Source: Parachlamydiales bacterium (GTDB taxonomy: Bacteria > Chlamydiota > Chlamydiia > Chlamydiales > Rhabdochlamydiaceae). From it: a stretch of 5,037 nucleotides of DNA. The stretch is taken from NCBI GenBank assembly GCA_020050965.1, contig JAGVJV010000130.1, positions 1 to 5,037 on the forward strand. Direction: 5' to 3'. Position numbers and translations under genes: made by a program. The notes under the pieces were generated by a model, which saw only the letters and a list, made by a program, of their open reading frames with translations, was not told where the DNA came from and did not search any database. Of this stretch, positions 1-5,037 are shown piece after piece. Position 1 is the stretch's first letter; each line of letters starts with the position of its first letter.

Positions 1-782
1 AGCTCAACATAATCCTCTTGAATGTCAAACATCTGATCCATTTTTTTCGATCTTGAAATAGTCGGCGGATCAATCACAATCACATCATACTTTTCATCAT
101 CACATTCCTCGAGGAATTTCAGGCAATCAGCCCGGATAATCTGATGATTTTGTAGAGAAATGTCGTTGAGGCAAAAATTCTCTCTTCCCCAGTCGGTATA
201 GGTATTGGACATGTCGACACTTTTTGTAAAGAAAGCCCCCGCCAAGGCAGCGTGGACACTAAATGAGCAGGTATAGGCAAATAGATTGAGCAGTCTTTTC
301 TCCTTTGCAGCCGCGGCAACCAGCTGGCGGGTTTCCCTGTGATCGAGGAACAGCCCAGTATCCAGATAATCGACTAGATTCACCTTAAATTTGACACCAT
401 ACTCATGCACGATGAAAAAATCCTTCTCATCTCCCAATTTTTCATACTGCTCTAACTTCTTTCTTTTAATTCTATAGCGCCAAAAAATGCGATCTGGCGA
501 AGCGTCAAAAATCGAATGAAGAACCTCATGAATCTCATCTACCAGTTCTGGGTCGGGCTCATCTTGATCTCGATCAAAAGAGAAGTAATGAACAGAGAAC
601 CGCCCAGCATAAAAGTCGATTGTAAGGGGATATTCCTTAATGTCTCGGTCGTAAATCCGAAAGCAGTCGGTCTGGGTTCTTTTAGCCCATTTGCGGATGT
701 GACGGTAGTTTTTTCTGATCCGATTTTTGAAAGGAGAACTTTTGTCTTCTCCATCGGCAATATTAGGTAGTTCTATATCCAT
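1..782 (-). CDS. rlmK: RlmK-type 23S rRNA guanine-N7 methyltransferase (class I SAM-dependent), C-terminus cut by window edge
   Basis: The reading frame is open for 260 codons from the ATG at 782 down to the window edge, so the 3' end is missing. The protein resembles the C-terminal half of E. coli RlmKL, the module that makes m7G2069 in 23S rRNA; here it is a free-standing protein. Matching features are FKNRIRKN (residues 18-25), KWAKR (31-35), a Tyr/Leu-rich RNA-binding region, EQYEKLG (111-117), VNLVDYLDTGLFLDHRETR (134-152), SAM-binding motif I LNLFAYTCSFSVHAA (165-179), acidic D190 in SVDMS, ADC (218-220) and catalytic-type motif DPPT (238-241). I expect about 300 residues in full, so roughly 40-60 are missing. 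The start is placed at 782 because no other Met precedes the conserved block. No convincing Shine-Dalgarno lies outside the hairpin at 788-824. A relaxed-specificity relative (RlmI-like m5C enzyme) is less likely, because the N-terminal block matches RlmK rather than a PUA domain. Confidence 0.8.
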   Translation of the reverse strand, partial: MDIELPNIADGEDKSSPFKNRIRKNYRHIRKWAKRTQTDCFRIYDRDIKEYPLTIDFYAGRFSVHYFSFDRDQDEPDPELVDEIHEVLHSIFDASPDRIFWRYRIKRKKLEQYEKLGDEKDFFIVHEYGVKFKVNLVDYLDTGLFLDHRETRQLVAAAAKEKRLLNLFAYTCSFSVHAALAGAFFTKSVDMSNTYTDWGRENFCLNDISLQNHQIIRADCLKFLEECDDEKYDVIVIDPPTISRSKKMDQMFDIQEDYVE

Positions 783-787
783 AAAAA

Positions 788-824
788 AGAACAGGATCCC
801 TGCCAGCGCAGCGGATCCTGTTTT
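788..824 (-). terminator. Rho-independent terminator of the 836-1819 gene, abutting the rlmK start
   Basis: A perfect 10-bp stem (790-799 with 813-822, AACAGGATCC against GGATCCTGTT) can be extended by a G-U and an A-U pair at its base. It carries an inner 4-bp helix (800-803 with 808-811) closed by a 4-base loop, with C812 bulged. On the minus strand the stem is followed by CTTTTTT, the expected U-tract, and it lies 12 bases after the TAA of the upstream gene. On the plus strand the T-run is short (TTTT) and no plus gene runs into it, so the minus orientation is preferred. The U-tract ends exactly at the ATG of the methyltransferase. Confidence 0.85.
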
Positions 825-835
825 ATAAAATTTAA

Positions 836-1819
836 TTAATAGCTTTGAGGATGCTGATGTTCCTTTTTAGCCTTTTCATAACCATCTGAGAATCCTTTGG
901 AATGGCCTTCCTTATAGCCATCAGATTGTCCTTTAGTTTGACCATCTTTATAGCCTTTATTATAGCCTTCCGAGAATCCTTTAGACATCCCTTTCTCATA
1001 CTGCTCTTCGCCATGTCTCTGAAGACCATCTAACAGATCTTTAAATGCCATCTCATTGGCATATGCCATTTTGTGTCTTGTCTTATTCTCGAGGAGAAAG
1101 ATCTCTTGATCAGGTTTGGATACTCTATATTTATCGTTGAGCTCAGAATTATCGAATTGGGCATGATAGATCTCGATCCTATCTGTCGGTCTCCAGTCCC
1201 CTAGTTTAGAGATAAAAGGAGCGTCGGGCTGATCGATCTCCACATCATTCCACCACTCAGATAGTGTACGGGAATTTCGATCAGTGAAATAAAGTTTCCA
1301 GATGGACTTGTCATCCAGGGTGAGCACATCATCTAAAAAAGAATAGGCGTTCAGAACAGTTGTCGCAACAGGCTCTCCGGTCTGCTTGATTTTCTGCGCA
1401 TATTCAACTTTAGGAATGAAATCTGATCCGAATGGGACAAATTTAGCAAAGACTTTTTGATCCGTATTCTCATTGACCAGAATATAGTCGTACCCTTTAG
1501 CAAGCGAGTCCTTAGCTAGATGGACTTGCACAGTGTATCTTCCTCTCCAATCACGTGGATCAAAAAAGAAGTCATCCGAGAGTTGCCATTCTTTTGGCTG
1601 AGAATCATTCCACCATTCCGCCCACGTCTGTTTTCTCTTTTCTTTGAGTGGCATGAGCTTCCAAGTGGAACCATCGCTCAGTTCCATCGTCCATTCATTT
1701 TGATAATAGCTGTAGCGAACATCTAAGTCCTCATCAATTAAATCACCCACAAAAGGGTCAGCAGCAAAAAGCACTGCACTGCAAAATAGTAAAGTGCAGC
1801 TAAGTTTTCCAAATTTCAT
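836..1819 (-). CDS. Exported protein of unknown function with duplicated WKL/EWWND domain and C-terminal deca-GX3 repeat
   Basis: I do not recognise this 327-residue protein. Residues 1-20 form a signal peptide (MKFGK start, hydrophobic 6-19, likely cleavage after LFAA), so it should leave the cytoplasm; there is no clear lipobox. The mature part has two diverged copies of one domain. Copy A spans about 42-128, with WKL 53-55, EWWND 68-72, DWR 90-92, H100 and NENT 116-119. Copy B spans about 162-254, with WKL 174-176, EWWND 188-192, DWR 208-210, H219 and ENKT 244-247. Residues 275-316 are hydrophilic and carry ten Gly at exact four-residue spacing (277 to 313), mostly preceded by Lys, Asp or Glu and often followed by an aromatic. 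A His-rich tail (HQHPQSY) ends the protein. The start is supported by AGGA seven bases upstream of ATG. A terminator follows directly. A periplasmic, surface or type-III-secreted role is possible, but none is shown by the sequence. Confidence 0.85.
   Translation of the reverse strand: MKFGKLSCTLLFCSAVLFAADPFVGDLIDEDLDVRYSYYQNEWTMELSDGSTWKLMPLKEKRKQTWAEWWNDSQPKEWQLSDDFFFDPRDWRGRYTVQVHLAKDSLAKGYDYILVNENTDQKVFAKFVPFGSDFIPKVEYAQKIKQTGEPVATTVLNAYSFLDDVLTLDDKSIWKLYFTDRNSRTLSEWWNDVEIDQPDAPFISKLGDWRPTDRIEIYHAQFDNSELNDKYRVSKPDQEIFLLENKTRHKMAYANEMAFKDLLDGLQRHGEEQYEKGMSKGFSEGYNKGYKDGQTKGQSDGYKEGHSKGFSDGYEKAKKEHQHPQSY
878..997 (-). repeat. 12-bp-periodic coding repeat (ten GX3 units)
   Basis: This stretch encodes residues 275-314 of the exported protein as ten near-identical four-codon units of the form x-[KED]-G-[YFHQM]. 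The period is 12 bases, a multiple of three, so other frames here also look repetitive and produce spurious open frames. Units have diverged by point changes (for example AGCCTT, AGCCAT, GACCAT and TCCTTT variants on the plus strand). The array therefore looks selected at protein level rather than freshly slipped. Confidence 0.85.
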
Positions 1820-1864
1820 ATTCTTTTCCTTTGATCATTTGTCATGTTGAAAAAACTGGTTCTG

Positions 1865-1893
1865 AGTCTAGCAAGATCAAAAAAAAATAAAAA
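1865..1893 (-). promoter_or_regulatory. Weak candidate promoter for the leftward exported-protein gene
   Basis: Read on the minus strand, TAGACT (1865-1870) is preceded by TGC, giving an extended -10 (TGnTAGACT). A poor -35 (TTTTTA, 1888-1893) lies 17 bases upstream across a T-rich spacer. This would start transcription near 1858, about 40 bases before the ATG at 1819. The match is only partial and the A/T tract makes chance matches likely. Confidence 0.3.
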
Positions 1894-1923
1894 GTATTTT
1901 CTAATGATCCGAGGAATGGCAGG

Positions 1924-2090
1924 AGTATACTGAAACAACTTGAAGAATCGGGAATTTGCCAAGGAGGCTATACAAATTTTAGGGTCTGGAGCGAGCGACA
2001 TTGTTCGAGAACAAGGCGCGAACGAAGACCCAAAATTTATAGCCAAGCCAACGCTGCCAAAAACGATTCTTCAATTTGTTTCGGTATTAT
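1924..2090. repeat. Long imperfect palindrome with nested arms, candidate dispersed repeat or MITE-like element
   Basis: The outer arms are 1924-1950 and 2064-2090; 23 of 27 positions match when one is reverse-complemented (shared core TTGAAGAATCG). Inner arms are 1966-1987 and 2026-2044, sharing GGCTATA, AATTTT and GGGTCT, with three extra bases in the left arm. At the centre is a short perfect hairpin, TTGTTC-GA-GAACAA (2001-2014). No T-tract follows either end, so it is not an ordinary terminator. The trinucleotide AGG lies just outside both ends (1921-1923, 2091-2093), which could be a target duplication or chance. Short open frames cross it on both strands but lack good starts. The rest of the 370-base gap holds only promoter and ribosome-binding sequences and an A-tract at 1879-1893. 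Confidence 0.75.
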
Positions 2091-2124
2091 AGGAAGAGTG
2101 ATTGAATATCTCGATCAAAAAAAT

Positions 2125-2153
2125 TTGCTTTATACGCAGAGTTGAGCTACAAT
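2125..2153 (+). promoter_or_regulatory. Sigma70/sigma66-type promoter for the MOMP-like operon
   Basis: TTGCTT (2125-2130) and TACAAT (2148-2153) are separated by exactly 17 bases, close to the TTGACA/TATAAT consensus. Initiation is predicted near 2160, giving a leader of about 30 bases before the ATG at 2190. The leader contains AAGGA (2177-2181), eight bases before the start. No operator or riboswitch-like fold is evident in the leader. Confidence 0.65.
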
Positions 2154-2189
2154 TAACTGTTACGAAAATTACCAGTAAGGATCACGATC

Positions 2190-3224
2190 ATGATTAGAAA
2201 ATTATCTCTTGCGCTTCTCTCAGCTATACCAGCGCTCATTCATGCCGAAGATTGCTGCATGCCGGACTACACACCTGGAGAGCCTCTATGCAATCCTTGC
2301 GCAGGTTATTCGCAATATGCCGGGACAGAGCTCGATTGCGGATGGGATATCTCCGCAACAGGAGAGTTTCTCTATTGGAGACCTTTTGGAAGCGTAAGTT
2401 GGGTCGCCACCGTTGTTCCACAAAACCCTTTAACTGAATCTTATTCGTTGTTAGCTTTTAAATGGGGATATAAACCAGGATTTAGAGTCGGACTCGGAAT
2501 AGTTGCTCATCGTTTTGATGATTGGATTTTTAATATAGATTATCTCCGTTACCACCAAGCATTTAGCAAGACAATGTCTGTGTCTCTTCCAAATAGCCTC
2601 TTCTCCAATCAGCTATCGTTATTGGGCGCTGCTGGCGGCTTCGCTAGTTCGATAAAAAATAAAGCACACTATCATTATGATGTTGCCGGTGTAAATATAC
2701 AAAGACCAAACTATCTTGGGCAAAGAGTCATTTTCAGCCCATTCTTGGGATTGAAATGGCTTAAAAGAAACGTGCTCTTTGGCCAAGATCTCCTCGATCA
2801 GGCAGGGGGATTATCGATAGGGCAGGCAACTGTCAAATATACTTCTATAGGCATTTCTGCAGGTTTTCAGGGAAGCTGGCTCCTTTGCTGGGGATTGAGC
2901 CTCATTGGAAATGCTGATGTCGCCATTTTATACCCCTATAAAAGATCTGTTTTTCAAATCTTTACTCCAGCTGTTGTTATTCCTCTTCAAAATCCGATTC
3001 AAATTACCGAGAATCACATTAGGCATTTGGACATTTTTGCAAAAGGAGGGGTTGGAATCAATTGGGGAAGCTACTTTTGTTGCAATCGCTATCATGTCAA
3101 TCTTGCAGCGACATTTGATTTTATGGGAGATATCATCAAGATGGATAGCTTAACCGGATCTATCTTTGGAAATGCATCGATCGTATTGATGGGATTATCA
3201 ATCCGGGGACAATTTGAATTTTAA
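2190..3224 (+). CDS. MOMP-like / Lpg1974-family outer membrane pore protein, paralog 1
   Basis: This 344-residue protein is a predicted outer membrane beta-barrel of the MOMP-like family expanded in environmental chlamydiae (related to the Legionella OMP / Lpg1974 family). Residues 1-19 are a signal peptide cleaved after IHA. The mature N-terminus is cysteine-rich (C22, C23, C34, C37, C50). It leads into the first strand GWDISATGEFLYW (51-63), then GYKPGFRVGLGI (93-104), DDWIFNIDYLRYH (110-122) and a late block GVGINWGSYFCCNRYHVNL (287-305). The chain ends in GQFEF, a terminal Phe typical of BAM substrates. Alternating hydrophobic/polar strands and aromatic girdle residues fit a porin. Free cysteines (also C233, C297, C298) suggest disulfide cross-linking in the envelope. 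The start has AAGGA eight bases upstream and a promoter at 2125-2153. It is the first gene of a three-gene run. Family assignment rests on motif recall, not a search. Confidence 0.85.
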   Translation: MIRKLSLALLSAIPALIHAEDCCMPDYTPGEPLCNPCAGYSQYAGTELDCGWDISATGEFLYWRPFGSVSWVATVVPQNPLTESYSLLAFKWGYKPGFRVGLGIVAHRFDDWIFNIDYLRYHQAFSKTMSVSLPNSLFSNQLSLLGAAGGFASSIKNKAHYHYDVAGVNIQRPNYLGQRVIFSPFLGLKWLKRNVLFGQDLLDQAGGLSIGQATVKYTSIGISAGFQGSWLLCWGLSLIGNADVAILYPYKRSVFQIFTPAVVIPLQNPIQITENHIRHLDIFAKGGVGINWGSYFCCNRYHVNLAATFDFMGDIIKMDSLTGSIFGNASIVLMGLSIRGQFEF

Positions 3225-3229
3225 AGGAG
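3224..3229 (+). promoter_or_regulatory. Shine-Dalgarno overlapping the stop codon of paralog 1
   Basis: AAGGAG begins on the last base of the TAA at 3222-3224 and lies six bases before the ATG at 3236. This tight arrangement fixes the start of paralog 2 and favours translation of both genes from one mRNA, possibly with ribosome re-initiation. Confidence 0.8.
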
Positions 3230-3235
3230 CAATAC

Positions 3236-4330
3236 ATGATTAAAAAACATCTACTCATTGCCTTAGGAATGGCACAAATGCTGCTTGCAGATGAAGTCCC
3301 AGACATGGATTGCTGCCCCTCAGTTATCATCGGAGAACCCCTTGATCCGTGCTGTATCAATCCTATCTATCCCTATCTCGCCACTTTTAGCCCATGCAAC
3401 GGTTGGGATCTTTATGTCAAAGGCGAATTCCTTTATTTGAGCTCTGTTGTCGACAACTATAAAACTCCTGCCCTTGATACTCTACCCAATCTATCAGACG
3501 CCGATATTTTAACCATAAAAGCTCCCTATCGTCCTGGATTTAGAGTTTCGGCAGGAATAGATTTAGGTTCAGCAATCCTTGATGCGACTTATTTGAGATA
3601 TCATCCTCATACGACTTCCAATTATTCAGCAAGAGAAAATGGTGGAATCGTCCTTGGTTTTTTTTCGCCATCTGTATTCCAGAATATATTTGCACTACAA
3701 CTCCCTCTTTTTCAGAATGTTAAAATCTCCAGCCATCTCTCATTAGATCTCGGCCTTATATCACTCTCGCGACCTGTTTATATCGGAAAGAGGATCATGA
3801 TGAATCTCAACTATGGGATTTTGGGAATATGGGTAGGACAGAAATGGCGTGTCGACACAATTGCATTAAACAATCCTGCCCCCCCTGTAGTGACGGGAAC
3901 GGGAATATACAAAGTCAATAACAAATCATGGGCTGTAGGTCCTAATTTAGGATTCACCGCAACAGCTTTGCTGCCTTGCCACTTCCAAGTGATCGGTAAT
4001 ATCGATTTGGCTTTGCAATATGGATCAGAGTATAAATCAGATTCTTCCACAGCCTTTCCCGGTTTCCCATCTCCTGTAGGTAATTATTCAATCAGACAAA
4101 ACAACGATGCAGCCCATCTTCAATCATGGCATTCAGGTGAACTGGGAATTGGATGGGGAGACTACTTCTGCTGCAATCGGTATCATGTCAATCTATCCAT
4201 TAGCTATCTCTGGCTTTTCCAACACATCTTTTTGTTGAATCCACTCATTACCCCTTTCGTGGAAAGTCCAACAGTTCCTACCAATTTTAGCATGCATGGA
4301 ATTTCAATTAGTGGAAGATTTGATTTTTAA
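3236..4330 (+). CDS. MOMP-like / Lpg1974-family outer membrane pore protein, paralog 2
   Basis: This 364-residue paralog of the preceding gene has the same layout. There is a signal peptide of about 18 residues (likely cleavage after LLA), then a cysteine-rich mature start (C26, C27, C39, C40, C54) with the shared pattern D-x-C-C ... GEPL. These are followed by GWDLYVKGEFLYL (56-68), YRPGFRVSAGI (98-108), ILDATYLRYHPHT (114-126), GIGWGDYFCCNRYHVNL (304-320) and C-terminal GRFDF. The Cys pair 312-313 aligns with 297-298 of paralog 1. Its middle, residues about 130-240, diverges strongly, as expected of surface loops. The Pro/Ser/Gly-rich segment near 270-290 probably forms another exposed loop. 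It sits 11 bases after paralog 1 with its own AAGGAG, so co-transcription is likely. Pore activity and surface exposure are inferred from the family. Confidence 0.85.
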   Translation: MIKKHLLIALGMAQMLLADEVPDMDCCPSVIIGEPLDPCCINPIYPYLATFSPCNGWDLYVKGEFLYLSSVVDNYKTPALDTLPNLSDADILTIKAPYRPGFRVSAGIDLGSAILDATYLRYHPHTTSNYSARENGGIVLGFFSPSVFQNIFALQLPLFQNVKISSHLSLDLGLISLSRPVYIGKRIMMNLNYGILGIWVGQKWRVDTIALNNPAPPVVTGTGIYKVNNKSWAVGPNLGFTATALLPCHFQVIGNIDLALQYGSEYKSDSSTAFPGFPSPVGNYSIRQNNDAAHLQSWHSGELGIGWGDYFCCNRYHVNLSISYLWLFQHIFLLNPLITPFVESPTVPTNFSMHGISISGRFDF

Positions 4331-4351
4331 AATAAGATATTCGGAGTCTAT

Positions 4352-5037
4352 ATGTTAAAAAAAGCCTGTTTTTTGTTGTTAGCCAGCATACCGTCTGCAG
4401 CTTACACGAATAGTGAAACCGATGCTGCTCAATGCTACGAGCCATTTTTGCCACCACAGCCCATTGAATCGTGTCAGGTTGCAGTAGGCAATTTTTATCC
4501 CGCGCAATATCAGTTCAATCGATGCTGGAACGACATCTCTCTAAGCGCTGAATTTATCTATTGGGAACTGAACAAAGATAGCGCAGCCGATTTAGGGACA
4601 AAGATCACTATCGAAAATAACGGCGTTACCTTTCGGAATACTAGCCTCTGGCACCATCAAGGTTATAAGCCTGGGTTCAAAGTAGCAGCTGGAATCGGCC
4701 TTCCAGGATGTGACGATTGGAAATTAGATATCGAGTACACTTGGTTTCACACTCAATCGACCAATCATGTTACTGCTCCTGAAAATGGTTTTCTTCAGGT
4801 ATCTTTTCTTCAACTTATCCTGGATCCTGCTCTCTTTGCTTTTCAAGCTAATTCATTTAGGTCCAAACGGCAATTTGATTTAGATTTTTTAACCGGGACA
4901 GTTGGGCGAACTTTTTACTTAAGCCAACGTTTGATTATCAATGCCGGCGTTGGATTGAAATCGTGGTGGTCAAGGTATAGAATAAATCTTATTTATGAAG
5001 CGATAGACCGTTCACAAGTAACACAGCTATCAAAATC
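4352..5037 (+). CDS. MOMP-like / Lpg1974-family outer membrane protein, paralog 3, C-terminus cut by window edge
   Basis: The frame is open from ATG 4352 to the window end, giving 228 codons and two extra bases. Residues 1-17 or so form a signal peptide (MLKKACFLLLASIPSAA). Family marks are the conserved first strand RCWNDISLSAEFIYWEL (57-73), GYKPGFKVAAGIGL (104-117) and DDWKLDIEYTWFHTQS (121-136), which align with DDWIFNIDYLRYH of paralog 1. It is more diverged than the other two: the mature N-terminus has single cysteines (C28, C41, C58) instead of a Cys-Cys pair, plus a Pro-rich stretch (FLPPQP, 32-37). The YFCCNRYHVNL block and terminal Phe would lie beyond the window. GGAG five bases before the ATG supports the start. 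The 21-base gap after paralog 2 contains no terminator, so it probably belongs to the same operon. By comparison with its neighbours, about 110-140 residues are missing. Confidence 0.8.
   Translation, partial: MLKKACFLLLASIPSAAYTNSETDAAQCYEPFLPPQPIESCQVAVGNFYPAQYQFNRCWNDISLSAEFIYWELNKDSAADLGTKITIENNGVTFRNTSLWHHQGYKPGFKVAAGIGLPGCDDWKLDIEYTWFHTQSTNHVTAPENGFLQVSFLQLILDPALFAFQANSFRSKRQFDLDFLTGTVGRTFYLSQRLIINAGVGLKSWWSRYRINLIYEAIDRSQVTQLSK

Noticed and set aside
516..770. Plus-strand 84-codon frame opposite the methyltransferase
   Set aside because: It lies wholly antisense to a gene with recognisable RlmK motifs and has no family features or ribosome site.
878..997. Short regularly spaced repeats resembling a CRISPR or minisatellite
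   Set aside because: The units are 12 bases with no spacers, vary at silent and replacement sites, and lie in frame within a coding gene.
832..1029. Minus-strand 65-codon frame rich in Lys, Met and Ile
   Set aside because: It is the shifted frame of the 12-base-period GX3 repeat. A period divisible by three keeps every frame free of stops.
1816..2046. Minus-strand 76-codon open frame whose stop overlaps the ATG of the exported-protein gene (ATGA)
   Set aside because: It begins with TTG inside the palindromic repeat, has no Shine-Dalgarno, and its composition changes from repeat-derived to A/T-tract-derived. The overlap looks accidental, and the exported-protein gene has its own good ribosome site.
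1940..2092. Plus-strand frame across the palindrome reading like a protein tail (ASDIVREQGANEDPKF)
   Set aside because: It has about 50 codons, no start with a ribosome site and an in-frame TGA just upstream. The palindromic structure explains the sequence better, although a decayed gene end cannot be excluded.
3811..4050. Minus-strand 79-codon frame inside paralog 2
   Set aside because: It is antisense to a well-supported barrel gene, with no promoter, ribosome site or protein-like motif.

Overview
The window looks like chromosomal DNA from an environmental (amoeba- or arthropod-associated) member of the Chlamydiota, such as the Waddlia, Simkania or Parachlamydia groups. The main reason is a tandem run of paralogous, cysteine-rich, signal-peptide-bearing outer membrane beta-barrel proteins. 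They resemble the large MOMP-like / Lpg1974-type porin families of those bacteria. Genus cannot be fixed from sequence alone. Base composition looks moderately AT-rich by eye, and codon use and start contexts are ordinary bacterial.

Left half (minus strand). Positions 1-782 hold the first 260 codons of a 23S rRNA methyltransferase of the RlmK type (the C-terminal half of E. coli RlmKL); its 3' end lies outside the window. Just upstream of it, a strong hairpin with a U-tract (788-824) ends the gene at 836-1819 and touches the methyltransferase start codon. The 836-1819 gene encodes an unrecognised exported protein. It has a signal peptide, two diverged copies of a Trp-rich domain (WKL ... EWWND ... 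DWR), and a C-terminal run of exactly ten glycines spaced every four residues. This is formally a deca-GX3 motif like that of eukaryotic Yae1/Lto1.

Middle (1820-2189). This divergent intergenic region holds a weak candidate promoter for the leftward gene and a good sigma70-type promoter for the rightward operon. Between them is a long imperfect palindrome (1924-2090) with nested arms, which looks like a dispersed mobile or structural repeat rather than a gene.

Right half (plus strand). Three MOMP-like genes are packed head to tail: 2190-3224, 3236-4330, and 4352 to beyond the window edge. Gaps are 11 and 21 bases and each gene has its own Shine-Dalgarno sequence, so they probably form one operon driven from the promoter at 2125-2153. 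The first two share a Cys-Cys motif near the mature N-terminus, a YFCCNRYHVNL block and a C-terminal Phe for BAM-dependent barrel insertion. The third is more diverged. Together they probably supply pores and a disulfide-linked structural layer of the chlamydial envelope, with diversified surface loops.
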